A DNA stretch of 64,000 nt from Ramlibacter tataouinensis TTB310 (GCF_000215705.1 NC_015677.1:186001-250000); one strand, 5' to 3'; counted from the first letter of the stretch, positions 7,336 through 20,565 are shown. The notes: a model not told the origin generated them from the letters alone. A program made the numbers and translations.

Positions 7336-8559
7336 ATGGCAAACAAGGACGACGCCCCCTCTGCCGCGCTGCCCGGCGCCGCCGCCATCGGCCTGGCCGG
7401 CGCCCTGTCGCTGGCGGTGGCCATGGGCATCGGCCGCTTCGCCTTCACGCCGCAGCTGCCGCTGATGATCCAGGGCGGCCAGCTCGACGTGGCCGGCGGC
7501 GGCTGGCTGGCCGCCGCCAACTACGCCGGCTACCTGGCCGGCGCGCTGACGGCCTCGCGCCTGCCGCTGCGGCCGGCGCGGCTGGCGGTGGCGGCGCTGA
7601 TGCTGACGGTGGTGCTGACCGCCGCCATGGCCTTGCCGCTGCCGGTGCCAGCCTGGGCCGCGTTGCGCCTGGCCGCGGGCGTGGCCAGCGCCTGGGCCTT
7701 CGTCGCCACCAGCGTCTGGTGCCTCAATGCGCTGGCGCGGCACGGCTCCACCGGCTGGGCCAGCGCGCTGTACGCGGGCGTGGGCAGCGGCATCGCGCTG
7801 GCCGGGCTGTACTGCCTGGCGGGCGGTGTGCTGCAGGTCGGCGCGGCGGCGCTGTGGTGGCAGCTGGGCCTGCTGGCCCTGGTGCTGACCGTGCCGGTGC
7901 TGGCTGTGCTGCGGCGCCTGCCGGCGGCGCCCGCGGCCGCGCCGATCGCCGGTCCGACCGCCGGCGGCACGGCGCCGGTACGCACCGGTGGCCTGGTGCT
8001 GAGCTATGGCCTGTTCGGCTTCGGCTACATCCTGCCCGCCACCTTCCTGCCGGTGCTGGCGCGCGGCGTGGTCGACGACCCGCGGCTGTTCGGGCTGGCC
8101 TGGCCGGTGTTCGGCCTGACCGCCGCCGTGTCGGCGCCGCTGGCCGGCTGGTGGCTGCGGCGCGCCTCGCGGCTGCAGGTCTGGGCCGTGTCGCAGGCGC
8201 TGATGGGCCTGGGCGTGCTGCTGCCCAGCCTGTGGCTGGCCGGCTGGTCCATCGCCTTGTCGGCCCTGCTGGTGGGCGGCACCTTCATGGTCGCCACGCT
8301 GGCCGGGGTGCAGGAGATCCGCGTCCGCGCCGGCGCCGACGCGGCGCGCGCCGTGGCCCGCATGACCACCGCCTTCGCCCTGGGGCAGATCGCCGGGCCG
8401 GTGGTGTCCAACCTGCTGCTGCGCTGGTCCGGCCCGGGCGCCGCCGGCAGCCTCGACCTGGCGCTGCAGCTGGGCGCCGCCGGCCTGCTGGGCAGCGCCT
8501 TCTGGCTGTGGCGCGCCCACGCCCCACCCCTTACCAAGGAGATGACCCATGTCCACTGA
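7336..8559 (+). CDS. YbfB/YjiJ-family MFS transporter
   Basis: A 407-residue inner-membrane protein with about twelve hydrophobic helices. MGIGRFAFTPQLPLMIQ at about 31-47 is the hallmark of the YbfB/YjiJ group of major-facilitator transporters. Substrate is unknown. It is divergent from a LysR regulator and overlaps the next gene by 11 bases, so the two are coupled. The start at 7336 gives a short soluble N-terminus before the first helix. Confidence 0.88.
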   Translation: MANKDDAPSAALPGAAAIGLAGALSLAVAMGIGRFAFTPQLPLMIQGGQLDVAGGGWLAAANYAGYLAGALTASRLPLRPARLAVAALMLTVVLTAAMALPLPVPAWAALRLAAGVASAWAFVATSVWCLNALARHGSTGWASALYAGVGSGIALAGLYCLAGGVLQVGAAALWWQLGLLALVLTVPVLAVLRRLPAAPAAAPIAGPTAGGTAPVRTGGLVLSYGLFGFGYILPATFLPVLARGVVDDPRLFGLAWPVFGLTAAVSAPLAGWWLRRASRLQVWAVSQALMGLGVLLPSLWLAGWSIALSALLVGGTFMVATLAGVQEIRVRAGADAARAVARMTTAFALGQIAGPVVSNLLLRWSGPGAAGSLDLALQLGAAGLLGSAFWLWRAHAPPLTKEMTHVH

Positions 8560-9163
8560 CTTTCCGCCGCGCGTGGCGCAAGGCTCGACCCAGCCCTGGC
8601 GCGAGCGCCTGCCCCTGCCTGCGGCCGACCGCATGGACGAAGCCCAGCGCCGCGCCGCCCAGGCCCTGATCGATGGCCCGCGCAAGGGCGTGTACGGCCC
8701 CTTCCTGCCGCTGCTGCGCAGCCCCGAGCTGATGGACCGCGTGGCCCGGGTCGGCGAGTACCTGCGCTTCGACGGCGTGCTGGCGCCGCGCATCCGCGAG
8801 CTGGTGACCTGCGCCGCGGCGCGCCACGTGAGCAACCAGTTCGAGTGGCTGATGCATGCACCGCTGGCGCGCCAGGCCGGCGTGGCCGAGGCCACCCTGG
8901 AGGCGCTGCGCCAGGGCGCCCGCCCGCGCGGCCTGCCGGCCGACGAGGAGGCGGCGCTGGACTTCGTGCAGGAGATGCTGCGCCAGCACGGCAGCAGCGA
9001 GCCGGCCTACGCGGCCGCGCTCCAGGCCTTTGGCGAGCAGGGCGTGGTGGAGCTGGCCACGCTGGCCGGCTACTTCGTCATGGTCTCCTGGGTGATGAAC
9101 GTGGCCCACACCCCGCCGCTGGCCGGCGCCCAGGGCGAGCCGCTGCCGGCGTTCCCGCTCTAG
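8549..9163 (+). CDS. Carboxymuconolactone decarboxylase-family protein lacking the CxxC motif
   Basis: A 204-residue, all-helical AhpD-like protein. The family core is visible around residues 70-110: IRELVTCAAARHVSNQFEWLMHAPLARQ... The region has the E...H arrangement, but the redox CxxC of AhpD is absent (a lone Cys is in TCAAA), as in the gamma-carboxymuconolactone decarboxylase-like subgroup. It may act on a lactone or similar small carboxylate; this is not shown by the sequence. AAGGAG lies ahead of the ATG, inside the end of the MFS gene. It could process the compound imported by that transporter. Confidence 0.82.
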   Translation: MSTDFPPRVAQGSTQPWRERLPLPAADRMDEAQRRAAQALIDGPRKGVYGPFLPLLRSPELMDRVARVGEYLRFDGVLAPRIRELVTCAAARHVSNQFEWLMHAPLARQAGVAEATLEALRQGARPRGLPADEEAALDFVQEMLRQHGSSEPAYAAALQAFGEQGVVELATLAGYFVMVSWVMNVAHTPPLAGAQGEPLPAFPL

Positions 9164-9178
9164 GACAGACCCTAGGCC

Positions 9179-10363
<1,185 letters not shown>

Positions 10364-10366
10364 CGG

Positions 10367-11083
10367 TCAGTCTTGCTGCTTGGCGAACACGTAGCCCACG
10401 CCGCGCACGGTGAGGATGCGCTTGGGGTTCTTGGGGTCGGCCTCGATGGCGGCGCGGATGCGGCCCATGTGCACGTCGATCGAGCGGTCGAAGGCCTCCA
10501 GCTCGCGGCCGCGCACCGCCTCCATGATCTGGTCGCGCGTGAGCACCCGGCCGGCGCGCTCGGCCAGCGCCACCAGCAGGTCGAACTGGTAGGAGGTCAG
10601 GTCGCAGGGCTGCTCCATCACGGAGACCATGCGGGCGTCGCGGTCGATCTCCAGCGTGCCGAAGCGCATCACCTTGGCCGCCGGCGGCGTGCCCTCGCCA
10701 CCACGCCGGCGCAGGATGGCGCGGATGCGCGCCAGCAGCTCGCGCGGCTCGAACGGCTTGGGCAGGTAGTCGTCGGCGCCGATCTCCAGGCCGACGATGC
10801 GGTCCATGGGGTCGCCCTTGGCGGTGAGCATCAGCACCGGCACGCTGCCCAGTTCGCCCGGCAGGGCGCGCACCCGGCGGCACACCTCTAGGCCGTCCAT
10901 GTCGGGCAGCATCAGGTCCAGCAGGACCAGGTCGGTGCGGCCGGCCGGGCCGGGCTCCTGCAGCAGCGCCAGGCCCGCCTTGGCATCGATGGCATGGGTC
11001 ACGCGAAAGCCCGAGCGCTCGAGGTATTCGCCCACCATCTGCGCAAGGCGGGCATCGTCTTCGATCATCAGGATGTGCTGCAT
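10367..11083 (-). CDS. OmpR-family response regulator
   Basis: A 238-residue two-domain regulator. The receiver domain has the acidic pair at 9-10, the phosphoacceptor Asp56 (LVLLDLMLPDMDG), and Lys109 in YLPKPF. The C-terminal winged helix ends RILTVRGVGYVFAKQQD. ATG 11083 (MQHILMIEDD) is the start most consistent with the family; ATG 11092 would add three residues. It is cotranscribed with the sensor kinase. An 11-base-phased CGGTAAA direct repeat lies 86 bases upstream and may be its own binding site. Confidence 0.93.
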   Translation of the reverse strand: MQHILMIEDDARLAQMVGEYLERSGFRVTHAIDAKAGLALLQEPGPAGRTDLVLLDLMLPDMDGLEVCRRVRALPGELGSVPVLMLTAKGDPMDRIVGLEIGADDYLPKPFEPRELLARIRAILRRRGGEGTPPAAKVMRFGTLEIDRDARMVSVMEQPCDLTSYQFDLLVALAERAGRVLTRDQIMEAVRGRELEAFDRSIDVHMGRIRAAIEADPKNPKRILTVRGVGYVFAKQQD

Positions 11084-11168
11084 GGCTGCCATGGTACTGA
11101 GTCGTCCCGCGAGCGGTAAGACCGGTGCCGCCATGGTGGGCGCGGCGCATCACGGCCGCGCCAAGCGC

Positions 11169-11186
11169 CGGTAAAAGTTCGGTAAA
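11169..11186. promoter_or_regulatory. Candidate response-regulator box: two GTAAA repeats in 11-base phase
   Basis: CGGTAAA occurs at 11169-11175 and again at 11180-11186, giving GTAAA-N6-GTAAA. Direct repeats one helical turn apart are the usual target of OmpR-family regulators, and GTAAA-N5-GTAAA is the E. coli CpxR consensus. The site is between the AmpG-like gene and the response-regulator gene, upstream of the latter, so autoregulation is likely. Confidence 0.5.
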
Positions 11187-11211
11187 CGCCGCGCCGGCGC
11201 GACGCCGGCGC

Positions 11212-12576
11212 TCAGCGCGGGCCGGCCGCGGGCCGGGCCTGGACGCGGCTGGCCAGGGCCACCAGCAGCAGCACCGGCACGCCCAGCGCCGCCGTCCAGG
11301 TGAAGAAGCTGGGGTAGCCGAAGGCGTCCACGAAGGCGCCGGAATAGCCCGCCAGGAATTTGGGCAGCAGCAGCATGATGGAGCTGAACAAGGCGTACTG
11401 GGTGGCCGAGTAGCTGATGTTGGTCAGGCTGGACAGGTAGGCGATGAAGGCGGCCGAGGCGATGCCCGAAGCCAGGTTGTCGGCGGAGATCACGAAGACC
11501 AGGCCGGTGAGGTCGTGCCCGCGCGAACCCAGCCAGGCGAACAGCAGGTTGCTGCCGGCGCTGAGCACGGCGCCCAGCATCAGCACCCGCATCACGCCCA
11601 GGCGCAGCGCCAGCACGCCACCGAGGAAGGCGCCTGCCAGCGTCATCACCACGCCGTAGACCTTGGTCACGGCCGCGACCTCGTCCTTGGTGTAGCCCAT
11701 GTCCACGTAGAACGGGTTGGCCATGATGCCCATCACCACGTCGCTGATGCGGTAGACGGCGATCAGCGCCAGGATCAGGGCGGCCTGCCAGCGGTAGCGG
11801 CGCACGAAGTCGGCGAAGGGCTCCACCACGGCGGAGCGCAGCCACTCGGCCGCGTTGCGGGCCGGCGGCAGCTCGCGCCGCGCCGGCTCGGGCGACAGCA
11901 GCACCGTGAAGATGCCCACCGCCATCGAGGCCGCCATCACCAGGTAGGCCGCCTGCCAGGCGCCGTGCTGGTAGGCGAGGGCGCCGGGCATGGCGGCCGG
12001 CACCTCGGCCCGCGCGGCGATCCACAGCACGCCGGCGCCCGACCAGATCATCGCCAGCCGGTAGCCGGTCTGGTAGGCCGCGGCCAGCGCGGCCTGACGC
12101 TCGGTGCCGGCCGACTCGATGCGGAAGGCGTCCAGCGCGATGTCCTGCGTCGCCGAGCCGAAGGCCACCACCAGGGCGCACAGCACCACCGCCTGCAGCG
12201 CGGTGCGCGGATCGTTCAGCGCCATGCCCAGCAGGCCGGCCACGATGGCGGCCTGCGACAGCAGCAGCCAGCCGCGCCGGCGCCCCAGCCGCCGCGTGAG
12301 CAGGGGCAGGGGCAGCCGGTCCACCAGCGGCGCCCAGGCCCACTTGAAGCCGTAGGCCAGGCCCACCCAGGACAGGTAGCCGATGGTGGTGCGGTCGATG
12401 CCGGCCTCGCGCAGGCGGAAGCTCAAGGTGCCCAGCACCAGCAGCAGCGGCAGCCCGGCCGAGAAGCCCAGGAAGAGCATGCGCAGGCTGGCGGGCTCCA
12501 GGTAGACCCGCAGCGACTGGCCCCAGCTGGCGGCGGGGCGTATGGTCCGAGTCGGGGATATGGTGTTGTCTGACAT
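11212..12576 (-). CDS. ampG: AmpG-like muropeptide MFS permease
   Basis: A 454-residue MFS protein with about twelve or more membrane helices. It matches the AmpG group: LRMLFLGFSAGLPLLLVLGTLSFRL near the N-terminus, the IGYLSWVGLAYGFKWAWAPLVDR signature, and GSATQDIALDAFRIE in the middle. AmpG imports anhydro-muropeptides from the periplasm for cell-wall recycling and beta-lactamase induction. It is divergent from an M48 protease gene. The downstream two-component operon is on the same strand, after a gap of 128 bases with its own candidate box. Confidence 0.85.
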   Translation of the reverse strand: MSDNTISPTRTIRPAASWGQSLRVYLEPASLRMLFLGFSAGLPLLLVLGTLSFRLREAGIDRTTIGYLSWVGLAYGFKWAWAPLVDRLPLPLLTRRLGRRRGWLLLSQAAIVAGLLGMALNDPRTALQAVVLCALVVAFGSATQDIALDAFRIESAGTERQAALAAAYQTGYRLAMIWSGAGVLWIAARAEVPAAMPGALAYQHGAWQAAYLVMAASMAVGIFTVLLSPEPARRELPPARNAAEWLRSAVVEPFADFVRRYRWQAALILALIAVYRISDVVMGIMANPFYVDMGYTKDEVAAVTKVYGVVMTLAGAFLGGVLALRLGVMRVLMLGAVLSAGSNLLFAWLGSRGHDLTGLVFVISADNLASGIASAAFIAYLSSLTNISYSATQYALFSSIMLLLPKFLAGYSGAFVDAFGYPSFFTWTAALGVPVLLLVALASRVQARPAAGPR

Positions 12577-12595
12577 GGCCGAGGTGTGGCCTCAT

Positions 12596-12601
12596 TATGA
12601 T
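12596..12601 (+). promoter_or_regulatory. -10 box of the M48 protease gene
   Basis: TATGAT ends seven bases before ATG 12609, so the transcript would begin at about the start codon. The in-frame ATG at 12597 lies inside this box, which argues against it as the translation start. Confidence 0.5.
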
Positions 12602-12608
12602 TGGCGGC

Positions 12609-13502
12609 ATGTGCCAGCTCTGCTACGCAGCCGCCAACGGAGACGCATCCTTGCATGCGCCGGCGCACGCGCCGGCCAAATCCTCGCCCTGGCAGCCGCG
12701 CCGCGCCTTCCTGCTGGCCGCGGGAACCGCTGCAGCTGCTCCGGTGCTGGGCCAGGTGAGGGTGGACGATCCGTCCCGCCTGCGCACCCTGATCCCGGCC
12801 GAGGAGCTGGAGCAGGCGGCCACCAAGGAATACGCCCAGATGCTGGCGCAGGCGCGCCAGCAGGGCGCCCTGGCGCCGGAGAACCATCCGCAGCTGCAGC
12901 GGCTGCGCGCCATCGCCGCGCGCATCATCCCGAACAGCACCCAGTGGAACAGCCGGGCCCGGCAGTGGCGCTGGGAGGTCAACCTGATCGGCAGCAAGCA
13001 GATCAACGCCTTCTGCATGCCCGGCGGCAAGATCGCCTTTTTCACCGGCATCCTGGACCGGCTGCAGCTGTCCGACGACGAGGCCGCCATGGTCATGGGC
13101 CACGAGGCGGCGCATGCACTGCGCGAGCACGCGCGCGAGCGCATCGCCAAGACCCAGGGCACGGGCATCGGCCTGTCGGTGATCGGCCAGCTGCTGGGGC
13201 TGGGCCAGCTGGGCGAGGTGGCGGCCAACCTGGGCACGCAGCTGCTGTCGCTGCGCTTCTCGCGCGAGGACGAGATCGAGGCCGACCTGGTCGGCCTGGA
13301 GCTGGCCGCCCGCTCGGCCTTCCAGCCACAGGCGGCGGTGAGCCTGTGGCAGAAGATGGGCCAGGCCTCTGGCGGCGGCAACGGCGGGCCGGCTTTCCTG
13401 TCCACCCACCCCACCGGGCCCGACCGCATCCGGCGCCTGCAGGAGAACATCCCGCGGGTGCAGGGGCTGTACCAACAGGCGGCGGCGCAGGTGCGGCGGT
13501 AG
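12609..13502 (+). CDS. M48-family zinc metalloprotease, probably exported (Tat-like signal)
   Basis: A protein of about 297 residues. The N-terminal region contains a twin-arginine, hydrophobic stretch (QPRRAFLLAAGTAAAAP) with a likely cleavage site after VLGQV, so the protein is probably periplasmic. The zinc site is HEAAH at about 165-169, with the third ligand Glu near 224 in EDEIEADLVGLE, the M48 signature. The downstream part ends FLSTHPTGPDRIRRLQ, also conserved in BepA/LoiP-like proteases that handle outer-membrane proteins. ATG 12609 is chosen because the alternative 12 bases upstream overlaps the -10 box. Confidence 0.9.
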   Translation: MCQLCYAAANGDASLHAPAHAPAKSSPWQPRRAFLLAAGTAAAAPVLGQVRVDDPSRLRTLIPAEELEQAATKEYAQMLAQARQQGALAPENHPQLQRLRAIAARIIPNSTQWNSRARQWRWEVNLIGSKQINAFCMPGGKIAFFTGILDRLQLSDDEAAMVMGHEAAHALREHARERIAKTQGTGIGLSVIGQLLGLGQLGEVAANLGTQLLSLRFSREDEIEADLVGLELAARSAFQPQAAVSLWQKMGQASGGGNGGPAFLSTHPTGPDRIRRLQENIPRVQGLYQQAAAQVRR

Positions 13503-13510
13503 CGGTTGCT

Positions 13511-14407
13511 TCAGCCGGAGCTGGCAAGAGCCGGCCGCGCCGGCCACAACACCGACCCGATCGCCACCACCATCAGCCCCACGGCCGCCCAGTCCTGCCA
13601 GTGCAGGCGCTCGCCCAGCCACAGCGCGCCGCTGAACACGCCCAGCACCGGGATGAACATCACGCTCAGGGTCGAGGCCACCGGCGGCAGGCCGCGCGCC
13701 AGGGTGAACCAGGCGGCCTGTGCGAAGCCGAAGATCAGCACCGCGTTGTAGGCGATGGCCCAGGCGGCGGGCGCATTGGGCCTGCGCCACCGCGTGCCCT
13801 CGAACACCAGCGCGAGCACGGTGATGGCCACGGCGGTCAGCACGGTCATCCAGAAGGCCAAGGCCAGCGTGGGCACGGGCAGGCGCGTACGGCGCAGCAA
13901 CTGCGTGCCCAGCGCCCAGGTCGCGGCGGCCACCAGCGCCAGCCCCACGCCCGCGGGCCGGCCGGCCAGGCCGGTCAGCTCGTGCCACAGCAGCAGCACC
14001 ACGCCGAGCGCGGCGGCGCCCACGCCCAGCCAGGCGCGGCCGGACAGGCGCGTCGAGAACAGCAACGCGCCGATCACCGCCGAGAAGATGGGCATGGTGT
14101 AGCCCAGGATCGCCGCGCGCCCGCCGGACAGGGTGCGCAGCGCCAGGATGATGCAGACGTGCCAGACCAGCATGTTGGCGGCCGTCAGCCACAGCAGCTC
14201 GGGCCAGTGCCGGCGCGGCAGGCCGAACGGCACCTTGAGCACCACCAGGGCCAGGGCCAGCAGCGGTAGCCCCAGCCACATGGACATCGCGCGAAAACCC
14301 AGGGGCGGGTACTCGGTGACGCCCAGCTTCATCACCGGCCAGTTCAGGCCCCAGGCCAGGGTGAGCAGCACCAGGAGGACGGCTTGTTGGCGGCTGAGCG
14401 TGGGCAT
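13511..14407 (-). CDS. EamA-family (DMT superfamily) transporter
   Basis: A 298-residue inner-membrane protein with ten hydrophobic helices arranged as two EamA repeats. [15 protein letters not shown] at the N-terminus and [21 protein letters not shown] helix ends are typical. Such proteins usually export metabolites or amino acids; the substrate is not predictable. The start at ATG 14407 ([10 protein letters not shown]) is chosen because the upstream extension runs into pyrF. It is divergent from pyrF and convergent with the M48 gene. Confidence 0.88.
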   Translation of the reverse strand: MPTLSRQQAVLLVLLTLAWGLNWPVMKLGVTEYPPLGFRAMSMWLGLPLLALALVVLKVPFGLPRRHWPELLWLTAANMLVWHVCIILALRTLSGGRAAILGYTMPIFSAVIGALLFSTRLSGRAWLGVGAAALGVVLLLWHELTGLAGRPAGVGLALVAAATWALGTQLLRRTRLPVPTLALAFWMTVLTAVAITVLALVFEGTRWRRPNAPAAWAIAYNAVLIFGFAQAAWFTLARGLPPVASTLSVMFIPVLGVFSGALWLGERLHWQDWAAVGLMVVAIGSVLWPARPALASSG

Positions 14408-14440
14408 GGCGGCGATTGTCCCTGGGGCAGGACCGGTTCT

Positions 14441-14446
14441 TACAAT
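14441..14446 (+). promoter_or_regulatory. -10 box of pyrF
   Basis: TACAAT ends seven bases before the pyrF ATG at 14454, predicting a leaderless or nearly leaderless transcript. Confidence 0.5.
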
Positions 14447-14453
14447 CGCCGCC

Positions 14454-15281
14454 ATGACCTTCACCGAGATGCTGCTGGCGGCGCAGCGGCGCAACGGCTC
14501 GCTGTTGTGCGTGGGCCTGGACCCGGAGCCCGCCCGGTTCCCGGGCGCCTTGCGCGGCGATGCCGGCCGCATCTACGACTTCTGCGCGCGCATCGTCGAT
14601 GCCACGGCCGACCTGGCGATCGCCTTCAAGCCGCAGATCGCCTACTTCGCGGCGCACCGGGCCGAGGCGCAGCTGGAGCGCCTGATGGAACACCTGCGCC
14701 GCACGGCGCCCCAGGTGCCGGTGATCCTGGACGCCAAGCGCGGCGACATCGGCTCGACCGCCGAACAGTACGCCAGGGAAGCCTTCGAGCGCTACGGCGC
14801 CGACGCGGTGACCCTGTCGCCCTTCATGGGCTGGGATTCGGTGCAGCCCTACCTGAAGTACGAAGGCAAGGGCGCCTTCCTGCTGTGCCGCACCTCCAAC
14901 CCGGGCGGCGACGACCTGCAGAACCAGCGCCTGTCCTCCGTGCCGGGCGAGCCGCTGCTGTACGAGCACGTGGCGCGGCTGGCCCAGGGCCCCTGGAACC
15001 TCAATGGCCAGCTGGGCCTGGTGGTGGGCGCCACCTACCCGCAGGAGATCGAGCGGGTGCGCCAGGTCGCGCCCACCGTGCCGCTGCTGATCCCGGGCGT
15101 GGGTGCCCAGGGCGGCGACGCGTCGGCGACGGTGAGAGCCGGCTGGCGCCAGGACGGTCCCATCGTGGTGAACTCGTCGCGCGCCATCCTGTATGCGAGC
15201 CCGGGGGACGACTTCGTGGCGGCGGCCCGCCGTGTCGCCAGCGCCACGCGCGAGACGCTGGCCGCGGCCTTGCCTGAGTAG
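14454..15281 (+). CDS. pyrF: Orotidine 5'-phosphate decarboxylase
   Basis: A 275-residue enzyme that makes UMP in the last step of de novo pyrimidine synthesis. It belongs to the longer PyrF subfamily: [14 protein letters not shown] near the N-terminus, the catalytic [15 protein letters not shown] with Lys95, and [16 protein letters not shown]. The phosphate-binding end is [13 protein letters not shown]. Length is normal. It is a single-gene unit with a -10 box immediately upstream and a hairpin about 15 bases after its stop. Confidence 0.96.
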   Translation: MTFTEMLLAAQRRNGSLLCVGLDPEPARFPGALRGDAGRIYDFCARIVDATADLAIAFKPQIAYFAAHRAEAQLERLMEHLRRTAPQVPVILDAKRGDIGSTAEQYAREAFERYGADAVTLSPFMGWDSVQPYLKYEGKGAFLLCRTSNPGGDDLQNQRLSSVPGEPLLYEHVARLAQGPWNLNGQLGLVVGATYPQEIERVRQVAPTVPLLIPGVGAQGGDASATVRAGWRQDGPIVVNSSRAILYASPGDDFVAAARRVASATRETLAAALPE

Positions 15282-15295
15282 CTTGGACCTAAGCT

Positions 15296-15330
15296 GTAAC
15301 TAAACCGTAGCGTCAGAGACGCTTGGTTAC
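15296..15330. other. Hairpin between pyrF and the DUF4382 gene
   Basis: AGCGTC-AGA-GACGCT (15309-15323) is a perfect stem, and the flanks extend it with mismatches (GTAAC and AACC on the left, GGTTAC on the right). No T-run follows, so it is a weak terminator candidate. It may instead be a protein-binding dyad. Confidence 0.4.
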
Positions 15331-15334
15331 TGGA

Positions 15335-15357
15335 TGGGAAATCGTCCCACCTACATT
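15335..15357 (+). promoter_or_regulatory. Promoter of the DUF4382 lipoprotein gene with an overlapping dyad
   Basis: TGGGA-AATCG-TCCCA (15335-15349) is a perfect inverted repeat, and TACATT (15352-15357) follows as a probable -10. The dyad sits in the spacer region, where a regulator would block or aid RNA polymerase. A clear -35 is not seen. Confidence 0.4.
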
Positions 15358-15382
15358 GAAGAGCTTCCAAGAGGAGGCTCTG

Positions 15383-16552
15383 ATGAACAACAAGTCCTTG
15401 AAGCTCCGCGGCGGCGCTGCAGCCGTCGTGCTGGCAGCCCTGGCCGCCTGCGGCGGCAGTGACGATGGCGCCACCGGCACGCTGCTGCTGTCGTTGACCG
15501 ACGCGCCGGCCTGCGGCTACGACAAGGTCCACGTCACGGTGGAGAAGATCCGGGTCCACCGGTCGGGTTCGGCGGCCGAAGGCGAAGGCGGCTGGTCCGA
15601 GATCACACTGGCCGCGCCCAAGCGCATCGACCTGCTGTCGCTGACCAATGGCGCGCTGGAAGACCTGGGCCAGGTGTCGCTGCCGGCCGGCAGGTACACC
15701 CAGCTGCGCCTGGTGCTGGCCGAGAACCGGGGCGCGACGCCGCTGGCCAATGCCGTGCTGCCCAGCGGCAGCACCACCGAGGTGCCGCTGGCCACGCCCA
15801 GCGCCCAGCAGTCCGGGCTGAAGGTCAAGGTCGACATGGACGTGGCCGCGGGCCGGACCTCCGGCTTCGTGATCGATTTCGACGCCTGCAAGTCCATCGT
15901 CGCCACCGGTGCCGGGGGCTACCTCCTCAAGCCGGTGCTGCGCGTGATGGCGCGCACCGCCAACGGCGTGTCGGGCGTGGTGGAGCCGGCCATCGCCAAC
16001 GGCAGCACCACCGTGTCGCTGCAGAAGGACGGCGTGGCCGTGCGGTCCACGGTGCCCGCCGCCGACGGCAGGTTCCTGCTGCAGCCGGTGGAGCCGGGGA
16101 CCTACACCCTGGTGCTCACGGCGCCGGACCGCGCCACCGCCGTGGTTCGCAACGTGGTGGTGACGGCCGATGCGGTGGTCACCCTGAACAACTCGGCGCC
16201 CCTGGCGCTGGACACCTCGGCCAGCGGCACGCTGTCGGGCACGGTTACTACCGGCACGACCCCGGTGGACGCCACGGTCCGCGCCCTGCAGGCGCTGACC
16301 GGCGGCCCCCGCATCGAGCTCGTGTCCAGGCCGGCCGACGGCGCCACCGGCGCTTTCAGCTACCGCGTGCCGGTGGCCGCGCCCCAGGTCGCCAGCTATG
16401 CCGCCGGCGGCAGCACGCTGACCTTCGCCGCGGACAGCGGCGCGGCCGGCCGGTACGGCCTGGAGGCGACGAGCGGCACCAGCAGCAAGGCCGCCGGGCC
16501 GTTCACCCTGGGCGCCAACGGCGCGGCGACGGCCAGCTTCACCTTCCCCTGA
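15383..16552 (+). CDS. DUF4382 domain lipoprotein
   Basis: A 389-residue secreted protein. The signal sequence ends in a lipobox LAAC with Cys23, so it should be a lipoprotein. The DUF4382 domain follows (GTLLLSLTDAPACGYDKVHV, then LLSLTNGALEDLGQVSLPAGRYTQLRLVL). After that come carboxypeptidase-regulatory or fibronectin-like beta modules with GRFLLQPVEPGTYTLVLTAPD, and a low-complexity threonine/alanine-rich C-terminus. The function of DUF4382 is unknown; these proteins are found on cell surfaces. GAGGAGG lies five bases before ATG 15383. It forms a single-gene unit. Confidence 0.88.
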   Translation: MNNKSLKLRGGAAAVVLAALAACGGSDDGATGTLLLSLTDAPACGYDKVHVTVEKIRVHRSGSAAEGEGGWSEITLAAPKRIDLLSLTNGALEDLGQVSLPAGRYTQLRLVLAENRGATPLANAVLPSGSTTEVPLATPSAQQSGLKVKVDMDVAAGRTSGFVIDFDACKSIVATGAGGYLLKPVLRVMARTANGVSGVVEPAIANGSTTVSLQKDGVAVRSTVPAADGRFLLQPVEPGTYTLVLTAPDRATAVVRNVVVTADAVVTLNNSAPLALDTSASGTLSGTVTTGTTPVDATVRALQALTGGPRIELVSRPADGATGAFSYRVPVAAPQVASYAAGGSTLTFAADSGAAGRYGLEATSGTSSKAAGPFTLGANGAATASFTFP

Positions 16553-16574
16553 GGTGATGCGGTGCGCCGCCGCC

Positions 16575-17588
16575 TCAGCGCGGCGGCGGCACGTCCTGCC
16601 CGCGCAGGCGCTGCCACAGCCAGGCCAGGCCGCGCGGCAGGTCGCCGCGCGAGCCGATGTTCTCGGGCGTGACCGGTACCCAGCGCCCGTCGTCACCGCG
16701 GCGCGCCACCTCGAAGGTGAAGATGTAGCTCGGCTCCTGGCCCATGCGCAGGTCCACGATCAGCGCTGAGCCCCCCTGCTCCTGCATCTTGTAGAAGCCG
16801 TGCGAGAACCAGGCGATGCGCTGCACCGCCCAAAGGTCGTCCAGGGCCGCCTTCAGCGCCGGCTGCCGGTCGTGGCGCTGGAAGCGGATGGTGCGTTCCG
16901 GGTCGAGCAGCGAGTAGTAGCCCTCCTCGAAGCCGTCCTCGCGCATCGCCACCACGCGCCACAGCACGGTGTTGAAGGCGGTGGGCGTGACCAGCAGCTG
17001 CCGGGCGGGCGTGCCGCGCGCCGCCAGCGTCTGCTCGGCGATGCCGCGCACGTGCCACTGCGCCAGCGCGGTCCAGGCCAGGTAGGCGGTCGACAGGAAC
17101 AGGCCCCAACGGTTCCAGTTCAGGCCGGCCGCATCGCCGCGCCACGCCAGCGCCGCGACCACGCCCGCCAGCAGCGGCAGCGTGTACAGCGGGTCGATGA
17201 TGAAGATGCTGCCCACGCCGAAGGGATGGTCCGAGAACGGCTGCAGCAGCTGCGTGCCGTACACCGTCATGGTGTCCAGCAGCGGATGGGTCACCAGCGC
17301 CAGCCACATCGCCAGCCACCAGCGCCTGAAGTGCTGGCGTTCGCCGTGCAGCCGGCTGGCCAGCGCGGCCAGCAGCGGCGCCCCCAGCGTCAGCCAGAAC
17401 AGGCTGTGGCTCGCCGCGCGGTGCAGCGTCATGTTGCGCACCGCGTCGCCATGGTCGATCAGCGCGTCCAGGTCGGGCAGGGTGCCGGCGATGCCGCCCC
17501 ACAGCGCGGCTTTCCATACGGCCGTGCGGCGGCCCATGACGGCGACGCCGACGGCGGCACCGAGGGCGAGTTGTGACAGCGAGTCCAT
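16575..17588 (-). CDS. YdjM-family membrane-bound metal-dependent hydrolase
   Basis: A 337-residue protein with several membrane helices in its first two-thirds. It matches the YdjM/YbcI group (LexA-regulated in E. coli): MDSLSQLALGAAVGVAVMG at the start, GTLPDLDALI, LHRAASHSLFWLTLGAPLL and THPLLDTMTVYGTQLL, which supply conserved His and Asp residues. The C-terminal 150 residues are soluble. Substrate unknown. It ends about 20 bases after the DUF4382 stop on the opposite strand, and starts 10 bases after the uvrA stop, so it may be cotranscribed with uvrA and share damage control. Confidence 0.82.
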   Translation of the reverse strand: MDSLSQLALGAAVGVAVMGRRTAVWKAALWGGIAGTLPDLDALIDHGDAVRNMTLHRAASHSLFWLTLGAPLLAALASRLHGERQHFRRWWLAMWLALVTHPLLDTMTVYGTQLLQPFSDHPFGVGSIFIIDPLYTLPLLAGVVAALAWRGDAAGLNWNRWGLFLSTAYLAWTALAQWHVRGIAEQTLAARGTPARQLLVTPTAFNTVLWRVVAMREDGFEEGYYSLLDPERTIRFQRHDRQPALKAALDDLWAVQRIAWFSHGFYKMQEQGGSALIVDLRMGQEPSYIFTFEVARRGDDGRWVPVTPENIGSRGDLPRGLAWLWQRLRGQDVPPPR

Positions 17589-17598
17589 GCGCCGGAGG

Positions 17599-20563
<2,965 letters not shown>

Positions 20564-20565
<2 letters not shown>

